DNA from: Janthinobacterium lividum
GTDB taxonomy: Bacteria; Pseudomonadota; Gammaproteobacteria; Burkholderiales; Burkholderiaceae_D
NCBI RefSeq assembly: GCF_034424625.1
Contig: NZ_CP139976.1
Location: 5,084,001 to 5,148,000, forward strand
Direction: 5' to 3'
Length of the DNA stretch: 64,000 bases
A model generated the notes under the pieces. It ran no database searches, was not told where the DNA came from, and worked only from the letters and a program-made list of their open reading frames with translations. Position 1 is the first letter of the stretch, and the number at the start of each line of letters is the position of its first letter. Positions 9,701 to 18,031 of the stretch are shown piece after piece. Made by a program: the position numbers and the translations under genes.

Positions 9701-9911
9701 GCAGAATCTGGCGGTGACGAAAACCATCATCGGCCTTGGCCATACCCTGGGTCTGACGGTCACCGCCGAAGGCGTGGAAAGCGCGGCCGATGCCGACGTG
9801 CTGCGTCATGCCGGCTGCGATGAATTGCAAGGGTATTACTTTGCCCGCCCCATGCCGCAGGCGCACTTCATGGCCTGGCTGGCGCAAACCACCGCGCCCT
9901 GCGCCGCCTGA
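6744..9911 (+). CDS. Membrane-bound GGDEF/EAL cyclic-di-GMP protein with HAMP and PAS domains
   Basis: This 1055-residue inner-membrane signalling protein has a TM helix near 17-36, a periplasmic domain of roughly 250 residues, a second TM near 295-316, a HAMP segment and PAS-like sensory regions (about 380-610). GGDEF and EAL domains follow. The diguanylate cyclase motif GGDEF (702-706) is intact and is preceded five residues upstream by REGD, a canonical RxxD product-inhibition site. The EAL signature reads ESL (831-833). The other phosphodiesterase residues look intact (NLS, ELTES, DDFGTGYSS, LKID, AEGVE, ELQGYYF), so both activities are possible. An AGAAGGTGG ribosome site precedes the ATG. 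Nothing in the context reveals its signal. Confidence 0.95.
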   Translation: MVGRISRMIGKLTVGRKLALIYLLDLSAVIFISGILINEKYIAIDFSRKEMAGNDYIAAIRDALLPLARAQADAAGSAAAIELAERQFGSDMRSAELSREFSALLRQSSSTPVAPDDGIAPSPAFVAGRALLTRVGNQSNLILDPDLDSYYTMSLVILRFPELLEVINSTRALALQLATAEGAQRQRLQTQFLILEGRMDATMGGIGSDYTEAFAASTPLLRQHLDGSRAALQQAVAQFRASTQALAGAPVRAAGSAALLRHDAAASAALLHAWREAEGELHRLIQLRVDGFFTRMWLHLGTAVLLLVMILGLVFFVARQIALPIRRLARVAQEVRETGDHSLRAIWDSEDETGRLVSAFNTMLQQLDFQRMAQQELVASASAADAQRQLVDAIPIPLMVTSIPHHQVLHANQAAHAWQGGLELDPWVGGMSPQARSRFFQRLSDLGAVDEFEVCWSGSGTPTWALISARLIDYQGQRAVLSTFTPINKMKLMESRLELWAKVFEASAESLIVMDAGMRIITVNQAFRRHSLYDMVELIGKRPAFLLAPDNSPEQLDSLRRTLARRGYWQGEIRVQRKSLESYPAWLVMNAVRDLDGVTTHFIASSLDISERKASERQIEHMAHHDALTGLANRHVSNLRLAAAIAQARRSGEKVGVLFVDLDRFKHVNDALGHHVGDALLQSVSKRLLQLVREGDTVSRLGGDEFVVILNGIGDAASIAALIDTRLIPAMRQPHQVEGNELYVSCSVGVAIYPDHGGDMDTLMRHADAAMYQAKSGGRDHARMFTPQMQEQQLQQLHLESDLRHAIERQELVLYYQPRIDAKSSRLNGVESLIRWQHPQHGLIAPDSFIPAAEESGLIVSIGAWVIREACRQQVAWREAGAGDIAVSINLSAIQLKSGGLVATLREVLREFPVTPGQIEFELTESILMDNVDDTIATLHAIKALGFALSIDDFGTGYSSLNYLCRFPLDKLKIDMSFVQDIHGSPQNLAVTKTIIGLGHTLGLTVTAEGVESAADADVLRHAGCDELQGYYFARPMPQAHFMAWLAQTTAPCAA

Positions 9912-10137
9912 CACTTCCTGTGGAGCGCCCGCAACGCGCAGGCGCCAGGTTCGACAACGCACGGCGGCCGCCAGGGCGCATGAATGCAGCAGGGATACCG
10001 GAATCGGTATTGACATCGCAAAAGAAGTCATTTGTGGGGCAAAGTCATTCCCACCTACCATGTTTCTGAGCAAGTTCCAGCTCTGGCGGCGACTGCCGCA
10101 GCGTTCTCAACATAACTAAAATACAGGTGGAGACAAG

Positions 10138-12801
10138 ATGAAGCAATTGATGGCAACGGGCACCCGCACGTCCCGACAAAACACACGGTTGACCTTGAAG
10201 GCCACGGTGGCCGCCCTGGCCGGCGCCGGCCTGCTGAGCAGCGCTTCCGTCTGGGCGCAACAGGCACCCGCCGTGGACACGCCGGTGGAAGAAACGGCAC
10301 CGGCAGCAGCACCGGCGGCCGACAATGCCGGCATCGCCGTCGTCGCCGTCACTGGCGTGCGTCGTGCTGCGCAAAGCGCGCAGACGATCAAGAAAAACAA
10401 CGACCAGGTGGTCGATTCCATCGTCGCCGATGAAATCGGCAAATTCCCCGACAAGAACGTGGCCGAAATCCTCGGCCGCGTGACGGGCGTGCAGATCCGC
10501 CGCGAAGGCGGCGAAGCGGGTACCGTCATCATCCGCGGCTTGCCCGGCGTGGTGACCTTGCTCAACGGCCGCGAAATGTTCACCTCCGTGGGCCGCAGCC
10601 TGTACCTGGCCGACATCCCGACGGCCATGCTGCAGCGCGTGGACGTGTACAAATCGCAGGGCGCCGACATGGTCGAAGGCGGCACGGCCGGCGTGATCGA
10701 CGTGCGCACCAACCGCCCCTTCGACTTCAAGGGCTTTACGACATCGGGCAACGTGCGCGCCGAGCACCGCGACAAATCCGGTTCGACGGACCCGAACGTC
10801 AGCGGCATGGTCTCGAACCGCTGGAAGACCCCATACGGCGAATTCGGCGCCCTGCTCGGCCTGTCCTACCAGCGCGGCAAATACTATGACGAGACGATCT
10901 GGAATGCCGAACCCGTCAAGCGCCCCGAAGCGGGCAATATCACGGGGCCCGATTCCGTCGGCATGATCCCGACCGTGGGCGACCGCAAGCGCTATGCGGC
11001 GAATGCCGCCTTCCAGTGGCGCCCGAACTCGCAGGTGGAAGTGTATGCGGAAGGCATGTCGACCCTGATCAAGCACGCGTTCGACAGCCAATTCTTCGTC
11101 GGTTCCCTGCCGTGGGGCCAGAACCCGGACATCACCCTGATCCCCGGCACCAATCAGGCGGCCACGGTGGGCAAGATCGACGGCCCATGGTCGCCGTTTA
11201 CGCTGGGCTCGACCCAGGCGCGGCGCGACCGCTCGATCGGTTCGCAAGGCGCCATCGGCGCGCGCTGGGACATCACGCCGCAGCTGCGCGCCACCACGGA
11301 ACTGGCGCGCACGGTCAGCAACTTCGAGCGCGAATTTCCCATCCTCGACTTTCTCGCCCATCCGACCAGCGTGATCGGCAGCACCAACGTCCACGGCGGC
11401 GCGCAGATCAGCTACCCCGGCTACAACATGACGGATCCGAAGAACTACACCCTGCTCGGCTTCTACGACAATCACAGCCACGACGAAGGCAGCTCGACCG
11501 ACTGGCGCGGCGACGTTACCTACGACATGGACAGCACGGGCTTCTTCCGCGAATTCTCGGGCGGCGTGCGCCTGGCCAAGCGCAAGGCGGAGTCGATACG
11601 CGAAAAGAACGTGCAAGGCGGACTGACGTCGATCATGACTGCCGACGCCCTGCCCGGCCTGGCCTGCACTTCGCACAAGAACACGGGCAATTTCGGCCTG
11701 CAAAGCTGGCTCACGCCATGCCGCGACTTCATGCTTAACAACACGGATACCTTGCGCCAGCTGTTTACGGGCAGCAGCGAGCGCAGCCCGGACGATCCGA
11801 TGACCCACTTCAAGGACGTGGAAAAAACCAATGCCGTCTACGGCAAGGCGCGCATCGGCTTTGACCTGGCGCAAGTACCGGTCGATGGCACCCTGGGCGT
11901 GCGCGTAGTGCAGACCAAGCAGGACTTGCAAGGCAATTCCTCGCAAAACGGCATCATCACGCCCGTACGCGTGAAGACTTCGGATACGGACGTGCTGCCC
12001 AGCATGACCCTGAAAGCCATGCTGCGCCAGGACCTGATCGCCCGCATGACGGCAGGCAAGGCCGTGCAGCGCCCGAACTTCGCCGACTTCAACCCCGGCG
12101 TGACCCTGGGCCAGAGCCTGGAGATGGTGCGCCCGACGGGCAACGGCGGCAATCCCGACCTCAAACCCGTGGAAGGCAAGAACCTCGACGTGGCGCTGGA
12201 ATGGTATTTCGCGCAAACGGGTTCCGTCACGGCCACCGTGTTCCGCCACAACTTCAAGAATTACATCCTGTCCGGTTCGGCAAAGGAAACGTATGGCGGC
12301 ATCGAGTACGACATCACGCGTCCGCGCAACACCTCGAAGGGCCATCTGCAAGGCGTGGAAATGGCTTACCAGCAGTTCTACGACAAACTGCCCGGCTGGA
12401 TGAGCGGCCTCGGCCTGCAAGCGAACGCCACCTACATGACGGGCGAGCTGGAAGAATTGAATGGCAGCGTGCATCCGTTCACGGGCATGTCGAAATGGTC
12501 GGCCAATATCGTCGGCCTGTACGAACAGGGACCGTGGTCGGCGCGCCTGGCCTACAGCTGGCGCGACAAGTACGTCGACGACTACAACTACCGCGGCAAG
12601 GGCATCCACCTGACCGTCGCGCCAACCAAGACCCTGGACGCGTCGGTCTCGTACAAGCTCAACCCGAACACCACGGTGACGCTGGACGCGAACAACCTGC
12701 TCGACTCGACCTACCGCGACTACCACGACACGCCGGACTATGTGCGCGATGTGCGGCGCTATGACAAGGTCGTGGGACTCTCCGTCCGCTGGAGCTACTA
12801 G
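10138..12801 (+). CDS. TonB-dependent outer-membrane receptor
   Basis: This 887-residue receptor has a signal peptide ending near A40 (SVWA|QQ), a TonB-box-like segment (VVAVTGV), a plug domain with the typical LNGREM and IRGLPG elements, and a beta-barrel ending in an aromatic-rich strand (VGLSVRWSY). It carries an unknown substrate across the outer membrane at the expense of TonB energy. The plug start (VADEIGKFPDKNVAEIL) is the form common in receptors for carbohydrates or complex organics rather than simple siderophores (family impression). AGGTGGAG lies seven bases before the ATG. It is a single-gene unit ending in a terminator, with no transport partner next to it. Confidence 0.93.
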   Translation: MKQLMATGTRTSRQNTRLTLKATVAALAGAGLLSSASVWAQQAPAVDTPVEETAPAAAPAADNAGIAVVAVTGVRRAAQSAQTIKKNNDQVVDSIVADEIGKFPDKNVAEILGRVTGVQIRREGGEAGTVIIRGLPGVVTLLNGREMFTSVGRSLYLADIPTAMLQRVDVYKSQGADMVEGGTAGVIDVRTNRPFDFKGFTTSGNVRAEHRDKSGSTDPNVSGMVSNRWKTPYGEFGALLGLSYQRGKYYDETIWNAEPVKRPEAGNITGPDSVGMIPTVGDRKRYAANAAFQWRPNSQVEVYAEGMSTLIKHAFDSQFFVGSLPWGQNPDITLIPGTNQAATVGKIDGPWSPFTLGSTQARRDRSIGSQGAIGARWDITPQLRATTELARTVSNFEREFPILDFLAHPTSVIGSTNVHGGAQISYPGYNMTDPKNYTLLGFYDNHSHDEGSSTDWRGDVTYDMDSTGFFREFSGGVRLAKRKAESIREKNVQGGLTSIMTADALPGLACTSHKNTGNFGLQSWLTPCRDFMLNNTDTLRQLFTGSSERSPDDPMTHFKDVEKTNAVYGKARIGFDLAQVPVDGTLGVRVVQTKQDLQGNSSQNGIITPVRVKTSDTDVLPSMTLKAMLRQDLIARMTAGKAVQRPNFADFNPGVTLGQSLEMVRPTGNGGNPDLKPVEGKNLDVALEWYFAQTGSVTATVFRHNFKNYILSGSAKETYGGIEYDITRPRNTSKGHLQGVEMAYQQFYDKLPGWMSGLGLQANATYMTGELEELNGSVHPFTGMSKWSANIVGLYEQGPWSARLAYSWRDKYVDDYNYRGKGIHLTVAPTKTLDASVSYKLNPNTTVTLDANNLLDSTYRDYHDTPDYVRDVRRYDKVVGLSVRWSY

Positions 12802-12839
12802 CCCGTCCCCCACCCTTTCTTCCTTGCGAGGGTTTTCAG

Positions 12840-12869
12840 CGCCAGCCGGCAACGGTTGGCGTTTTTTTT
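12840..12869 (+). terminator. Rho-independent terminator after TonB receptor
   Basis: The stem CGCCAGCC/GGTTGGCG has a 6-nt loop and is followed by eight T residues. Confidence 0.9.
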
Positions 12870-12971
12870 GCCTTGTGGAATCTATCCGACAGTGGAATTG
12901 ATTTAACGCAAAATGGCGCCGCCGGGGGCTTTTATGCTGGCAGCTTGACTAGCGAACCCGGCGGGGACAGC

Positions 12972-13256
12972 ATGCGCAATGCACGGCACGTCGACACACA
13001 GTTATTTCAACCCGACATCCCGGTGCGGCTCGACATGCGCACGGCGGCGCTGGTCGAGCATGCGCTGGCCTTGCAGGAAATGGCCGGCACGGGCGCCGCC
13101 GCCCTGTTTTTGCACTGCCACGACGTGCCGCTGCCCACCGCCCTGCGCGTGCTGACGACGGGACCGCGCCGCAAACCGGCCGGGCCGCACCTGTTTGCAC
13201 GCCTGCGCCCGCGCACGGCCGCACTGGCGCATGGCTTGCCGCTACCGGCGCGCTGA
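12972..13256 (+). CDS. Small hypothetical protein (94 aa)
   Basis: This short open frame starts at ATG 12972 behind GGGGACAG, a usable ribosome site. The protein begins MRNARHVDTQLF and is Ala/Leu/Arg-rich, with no signal peptide, no membrane segment and no motif I recognise. The frame is open further upstream to 12873 but that part overlaps the terminator T-run. It lies between a terminator and the RpiR gene, same strand, 44 bp upstream of that gene, so it may share a promoter with it. It could be spurious. Confidence 0.5.
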   Translation: MRNARHVDTQLFQPDIPVRLDMRTAALVEHALALQEMAGTGAAALFLHCHDVPLPTALRVLTTGPRRKPAGPHLFARLRPRTAALAHGLPLPAR

Positions 13257-13300
13257 CGAATCCTGTACCATCGCCGCAACCGATCACATGAGGCACGGCG

Positions 13301-14188
13301 ATGCAGGCAGCGACACCCCACGACTCCTATGCGGCACTGATGGACCTGATCAAGGCGCGCCATGCGGAACTGAGCCCGCAATTCCAGGCCGGCGCCCGCT
13401 ACCTGGCCGACCATCCGGACGAAGTGGCCGTCTCATCGATGCGCAGCATCGCCGCGCGCGCGCAGGTGCAGTCGGCCGCCCTCGTGCGCCTGGCGCAACA
13501 GCTGGGCTTTGCAGGCTGGCCGGAACTCAAAGCCATCTTCGTCGAGCGCCTGCGCACCGCACCGGCCGGCTATGCGGCAAAGGCAGATGCGCTGGCCGAC
13601 AAGGACGGGAACCTGGTCACCGAAGTGTTCACGGTGCAGCAGCGCAACCTGGCCGCCACGGAAAGTGCCAACCACGCCGCCCTGGATGCGGCCGCCAACC
13701 TGCTGCAGGCGGCGCCCCGCGTGCATGTGGCCGGCTTTCGCGCCGCCCACCCCATCGCCTACACCCTGCACTACCTGTACCGCTTGCTGCGCCCCAGCGT
13801 GCAGCTGCTGAGCGGCCAGGGCGGCACCCTGGAAATGGACTTGCGCGCCCTGCAGGCAAACGAAGCCGTCGTCGTCGTCAGCTTCGCGCCCTATTCCAGC
13901 GAAGCGCTGCTGGTGGCGCAGACGGCGCGCCAGGCCGGCTGCCAGCTGGTCGCCATCAGCGACAGCCCCCTGTCGCCGCTGGCCCTGCAAGCCGATGCCA
14001 GCATCGTCATCGCCGTCGACAGCCCCTCGTTCTTCCCCTCCATCGTGGCCGGCGTCGCGGCGGTCGAAAGCCTGGTGGAACTGCTGGTGGCGCGCGCGGG
14101 GCCCGACGCCGTCACCGCCATCGGCGCGGCGGAAAGCCAGCTGCGGGCGCTGGGCGCCTACGCAAAAACATCAAACGATGCAAATTAA
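13301..14188 (+). CDS. MurR/RpiR-family transcriptional regulator
   Basis: The 295-residue protein has the RpiR architecture. An N-terminal helix-turn-helix domain (about 1-85; SSMRSIAARAQVQSAALVRL is the recognition region) is followed by a SIS sugar-isomerase-like domain (about 125-270, with VHVAGFRAAHPIAY and VVVVSFAPYSSEA). SIS domains in this family bind phosphosugars or related effectors. The aminotransferase gene is 80 bp downstream on the same strand with its own good promoter, and direct repeats near that promoter could be this regulator's operator (inference). The effector is unknown. Confidence 0.9.
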   Translation: MQAATPHDSYAALMDLIKARHAELSPQFQAGARYLADHPDEVAVSSMRSIAARAQVQSAALVRLAQQLGFAGWPELKAIFVERLRTAPAGYAAKADALADKDGNLVTEVFTVQQRNLAATESANHAALDAAANLLQAAPRVHVAGFRAAHPIAYTLHYLYRLLRPSVQLLSGQGGTLEMDLRALQANEAVVVVSFAPYSSEALLVAQTARQAGCQLVAISDSPLSPLALQADASIVIAVDSPSFFPSIVAGVAAVESLVELLVARAGPDAVTAIGAAESQLRALGAYAKTSNDAN

Positions 14189-14206
14189 AAGCAAATACAT
14201 CAAACG
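14168..14206 (+). promoter_or_regulatory. Direct repeats next to the aminotransferase promoter (candidate operator)
   Basis: ACATCAAACG occurs at 14168-14177 and again at 14197-14206, 29 bp apart. The second copy abuts the -35 hexamer of the downstream promoter. The position suits an activator or repressor site, and the adjacent RpiR protein is the obvious candidate (inference). Confidence 0.45.
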
Positions 14207-14235
14207 TTGTTAAATGGCGCAACGCCTTCTATAAT
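14207..14235 (+). promoter_or_regulatory. Sigma70-type promoter for the aminotransferase gene
   Basis: TTGTTA (14207-14212), a 17-bp spacer and TATAAT (14230-14235) lie 33 bp before the ATG. Confidence 0.65.
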
Positions 14236-14268
14236 CGGTCTTCCCCTTGCCGATAAGAAAGCGATGCC

Positions 14269-15591
14269 ATGAGCCATGTCTTCCACCGCAGCTTGACCGC
14301 CAGCTATCCCGTCGCCACGGGCGGCGATGGTCCCTACCTGATCGACGCCGACGGCAAGCGCTACCTGGACGCCTGCGGCGGCGCGGCCGTCTCCTGTCTC
14401 GGTCATGCGGATGCGGCCGTGATCGCGGCAGTGCAGCAGCAGGTTGCCAGGATGGCGTACGCGCACAGCTCGTTTTTCACCAGCAAGCCGATGGAGCAGC
14501 TGGCCGATTTCCTCGTCGCCCGTGCGCCTGCCGGCATCGACAGCGTGTATTTCGTCTCGGGAGGTTCGGAAGCGGTGGAAAGCGCGCTCAAGATGGCGCG
14601 CCAGTATTTCGTGGAACGGGGCCAGCCGCAGCGCCGCCACGTCATCGCGCGCCGCCAGAGTTACCACGGCAACACCCTGGGCGCACTGGCCACGGGCGGC
14701 AACGCCTGGCGCCGCCAGCAATTCGAACCGCTGCTGATCGACGTGACGCATGTGTCGCCCTGCTACGCCTGGCGCGACCAGCCAGCCCATGAAACGGACG
14801 GCGACTACGTGGCGCGCCTGGGCCAGGAACTGGAAGACACTATCGCCGAGCTGGGCGCGGACAAGGTCATGGCCTTCATCGCCGAACCCGTCGTCGGCGC
14901 CACGGCCGGCGCCCTGCCCGCCGTCGCCGGTTACTTCCAGCGCATGCGCGACATTTGCCAGCGCCATGGCATCCTGCTGATCCTCGACGAAGTCATGTGC
15001 GGCATGGGCCGCACGGGCAGCCTGTTCGCCTGCGAGCAGGAAGGCATCACGGCAGACCTGATCTGCATCGCCAAGGGCCTGGGCGCCGGCTACCAGCCCA
15101 TCGGCGCCGTGATGGTCTCCAAAGACATCCGCGACACCATCCGCGCCGGCACGGGATTCTTCCAGCACGGCCACACGTATATCGGCCACGCCACGGCCTG
15201 CGCCGCCGCCCTGGCCGTGCAGCGGCAGATCGAGGAACGCGGTCTGCTGCTCAACGTGCGCGCCATGGGCGGCTTGCTGCAAGAGCGGCTGCTTGCGCGT
15301 TTCGATGGCCATGCGCACGTGGGCGACATCCGCGGCCGCGGCCTGTTCCTGGGCCTGGAACTGGTGCAGGACCGTGCCAGCAAACAGCCTTTCGACCCTG
15401 CCCGCCGCCTGCATGCGCGCATCAAGGCGCAAGCCATGCACAACGGACTGATGTGCTACCCCATGGGCGGCACCATCGACGGCCTGCACGGCGACCACAT
15501 CCTGCTGGCGCCGCCCTATATCATCGACGCCAGCCACGTCGATGAAATCGTCGACAAGCTGGGCACGGCCATCAATGCTTGCGTGGGGTAG
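14269..15591 (+). CDS. Class-III PLP-dependent aminotransferase
   Basis: The 440-residue protein is a fold-type I, class-III aminotransferase. It shows the small-domain start (YLIDADGKRYLDACGG), SGGSEAVESALK for phosphate binding, YHGNTLG, the cofactor aspartate in LDEVMCGMGR and the Schiff-base lysine K269 in CIAKGLGAG. It transfers the amino group of an omega-amino or alpha-amino acid to a keto acid; the actual substrate cannot be told from sequence. It has its own promoter and lies downstream of the RpiR regulator. A role in catabolising an amino compound is likely (inference). Confidence 0.92.
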   Translation: MSHVFHRSLTASYPVATGGDGPYLIDADGKRYLDACGGAAVSCLGHADAAVIAAVQQQVARMAYAHSSFFTSKPMEQLADFLVARAPAGIDSVYFVSGGSEAVESALKMARQYFVERGQPQRRHVIARRQSYHGNTLGALATGGNAWRRQQFEPLLIDVTHVSPCYAWRDQPAHETDGDYVARLGQELEDTIAELGADKVMAFIAEPVVGATAGALPAVAGYFQRMRDICQRHGILLILDEVMCGMGRTGSLFACEQEGITADLICIAKGLGAGYQPIGAVMVSKDIRDTIRAGTGFFQHGHTYIGHATACAAALAVQRQIEERGLLLNVRAMGGLLQERLLARFDGHAHVGDIRGRGLFLGLELVQDRASKQPFDPARRLHARIKAQAMHNGLMCYPMGGTIDGLHGDHILLAPPYIIDASHVDEIVDKLGTAINACVG

Positions 15592-15665
15592 CCGCGCATG
15601 CATCGATGGCGGAAATGCGCCAAGGCCTCGACCAGCAACTTTTGTTCACTCCTTGCCAATATTAA

Positions 15666-15694
15666 TTGACTTATTTTAAACAATCGTTTTAAAT
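15666..15694 (+). promoter_or_regulatory. Candidate promoter with overlapping inverted repeat, upstream of kinase gene
   Basis: TTGACT (15666-15671), a 17-bp spacer and TTAAAT (15689-15694) resemble a sigma70 promoter. The spacer and -10 are covered by a near-perfect inverted repeat (ATTTTAAAC, AATC, GTTTTAAAT), a typical place for a repressor. Confidence 0.5.
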
Positions 15695-15793
15695 CAGGAA
15701 GTTACTCAAAATCAATCATCTTGAGCATTCAAACATCGCATTGCCCTTTTCGATGCTGGACGCCCACGTTGATGCACTCTGAAGCCAAGGTAT

Positions 15794-18031
15794 ATGGAAC
15801 TGCTCGACTCCCTGCGTCAGCCCCCACTGCAAGACGACACGATCAGCGGGCACTATGAAGTGCGCCGCTTGCTGGGCGAAGGCGGTTTCGGCCATGTATT
15901 CGAAGCCTGGGATGCCAAGCTGTGCCGCAGCGTGGCGCTGAAACGCCTGAAACCGCAAGCCGACGTGCTGCATCCGGAAAAACTCATCAATGAAGCACGC
16001 CTGGCCGCCTCGCTCAAGCATGCCGCTTTCGTGCGCATTTTCGCCATCGAAGGCCAGGGCACGAGCCAGTCCATCGTGATGGAACTGGTCGAAGGCCAGA
16101 CCTTGGGCCAGTTCATGCACAGCGGCAAGGCTGACCTGCAAGCCGCGCTCGACATCGCCTACCAGATCGCCGACGCCATGGACGAGGCGCACGCCATGGA
16201 CCTCGTGCACGGCGATCTGAAACCGTCGAACCTGATGCTGGAGGCAAACGGCAAGGTGCGCATCCTCGACTTCGGCCTGGCCCGCCACATCGACCCGCAA
16301 GCAACGCAAACGACCACCCTGTGCGACTTGCAGGGCACGATCGCCTACATGGCGCCCGAGCGCCTGATGGGCCGCCTGCCCGACACGCGCGGCGACGTGT
16401 ATGCCTTGGGCGCCATGCTGTACGAAATGCTGGCCGGCCAGCGCCACTTCGCCCACCTGAACGGCCTGGCCCTGGCCGCCGCCCACATGCAGGCGACGGA
16501 AGCCTGGCCCGACCTGCCCGACTCCGTCCCACCCGCCATCAACGCCCTCGTGCGCGCGATGACGGCGCACGACCCGGCGGAACGGCCACGCACCATGCGC
16601 GCCGTGCGCGAGGCGCTAGGCGCGCAGCGCGGCGAACCGCTCACCTTGGCTGCGCCCTTGGCCGACGAGCCGCCTGCGAAGGAAGAACCGCCCGCCAGCG
16701 TCTCCATCCGCCTGCCCCTGCCCCGCAAGCGCACCCTGAAATGGGGCGCGGGCGTGGCACTGCTGGCCGTGCTGGCAGGATGGCAGTTGCCCAATATCAT
16801 TCCTGCCGTCAAATCGTTCGTCACAGGTGAAAAGGCGCCTGCGCCGTATTCGGAAATGGCCAGCATGGCGGCGGGGATGGAGGCGTTGCGGGTGTTTGAT
16901 CGAGACACCAACCAGCAACTAGCCATCCAGGAATTTACCAAGGTTCTGACACATACTCCAAACCATTCAGCGGCGGCCGCCGGTTTGTCGCTGGCATCCG
17001 GCCTGCGCTACATCGGCAATGGCCGCGATCCCACCTGGCTGCAGCGTGCAGATATCAGTGCCAAATTGGCATTAGCAGCGGACAATCAACTTGCACTCGC
17101 CCATGTGGCGCAAGCCTGGGTCCTGGAATTTCAAGGAAAACGCGCCGAAGCCATGCAACTGGCCAACGCGGCCCTGAACCTGGAACCCAACAATGTCATG
17201 GCGCTGTATGGGAAAGTGCGCCTGTTGATCCATGCACAAAGATTTGAGCAAGCACAGGCTTTGTTGGAACATGCCATTGCGACCTATCCACAGGAGCGTC
17301 TCTTCATATCTCAGCTTGGCGCCATGTACTACAAGCAGGCTAACTATATGGCTGCCGAGCATGCTTTTCGCAAAAGCATCAAAATGGATCCGCAAACGCC
17401 CGGCTCCTATGCCCAGCTGAACGCCGTCCTGCTACGCCAGAATCGTCCAGATGAAGCATTGCAAGTATTGCAGCAGGGATTGCAGGTACGTCCTGACTGG
17501 GAGCTATACACTAATTTGGGGACATCGCTATTTGCCAAGGGCGACTATTCGGGTGCCGTCCAGGCATTCGAGAATGCCGTTTCCGACAATAAGGGAAATC
17601 CCGGTAACTATTGGCTGTGGGCAAATCTGGCCGATGCCCAGCGCTGGGTGCCGGCCCAGGCGAAAGCATCGCAGCGCTCCTACGAACGGGCCATCGAACT
17701 ATTGACGCCGCTGCTGAAACGCCTGCCCCATGATCCCACATTCAACTCCAGGATGGCATTGTATTGCGCTTACGCAAATATCAAACAGTCAGCCCTAGCT
17801 CATGTGAAACAGGCTGTCACGCTGGCGCCCGAGGCGCCCGATATCCATTTTCGCGCCGCCTTGACCTATGAACTCATAGGAAATCGAGCTGAAGCATTCA
17901 CCGCCCTGACGCAGGCGATCAAGCGTGGCTACCCTATCAATCTGATCGAATCCACACCCGATCTGTTGAATCTTCGGCGAGATACTCGCTACCAGCAATT
18001 ACTTGATATAGAAAGAAACGATAAAAAATGA
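15794..18031 (+). CDS. Membrane-anchored Ser/Thr protein kinase with C-terminal TPR repeats
   Basis: The 745-residue protein has an N-terminal Hanks-type kinase domain (about 20-280), a single TM helix near 317-335 and a C-terminal region of tetratricopeptide-like repeats (about 350-740). The Gly-rich loop is GEGGFGHVF, with catalytic Lys50, Glu67, Asp141 and DFG 159-161. The catalytic loop reads HGDLKPSN instead of HRDLKPxN, so the kinase lacks the Arg of RD kinases and probably needs no activation-loop phosphorylation (inference from family rules). The TM helix places the TPRs on the opposite side of the membrane from the kinase. The stop codon overlaps the next start (ATGA), implying translational coupling to an unknown protein. 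Target unknown. Confidence 0.9.
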   Translation: MELLDSLRQPPLQDDTISGHYEVRRLLGEGGFGHVFEAWDAKLCRSVALKRLKPQADVLHPEKLINEARLAASLKHAAFVRIFAIEGQGTSQSIVMELVEGQTLGQFMHSGKADLQAALDIAYQIADAMDEAHAMDLVHGDLKPSNLMLEANGKVRILDFGLARHIDPQATQTTTLCDLQGTIAYMAPERLMGRLPDTRGDVYALGAMLYEMLAGQRHFAHLNGLALAAAHMQATEAWPDLPDSVPPAINALVRAMTAHDPAERPRTMRAVREALGAQRGEPLTLAAPLADEPPAKEEPPASVSIRLPLPRKRTLKWGAGVALLAVLAGWQLPNIIPAVKSFVTGEKAPAPYSEMASMAAGMEALRVFDRDTNQQLAIQEFTKVLTHTPNHSAAAAGLSLASGLRYIGNGRDPTWLQRADISAKLALAADNQLALAHVAQAWVLEFQGKRAEAMQLANAALNLEPNNVMALYGKVRLLIHAQRFEQAQALLEHAIATYPQERLFISQLGAMYYKQANYMAAEHAFRKSIKMDPQTPGSYAQLNAVLLRQNRPDEALQVLQQGLQVRPDWELYTNLGTSLFAKGDYSGAVQAFENAVSDNKGNPGNYWLWANLADAQRWVPAQAKASQRSYERAIELLTPLLKRLPHDPTFNSRMALYCAYANIKQSALAHVKQAVTLAPEAPDIHFRAALTYELIGNRAEAFTALTQAIKRGYPINLIESTPDLLNLRRDTRYQQLLDIERNDKK

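Noticed and set aside
10010..10015. TTGACA upstream of the first TonB receptor as a promoter
   Set aside because: No acceptable -10 hexamer at 16-18 bp spacing.
15794..18031. Kinase considered as a pseudokinase because HRD reads HGD
   Set aside because: The catalytic Lys50, Asp141 and DFG Asp159 are all present; only the RD arginine is missing, which is compatible with activity.
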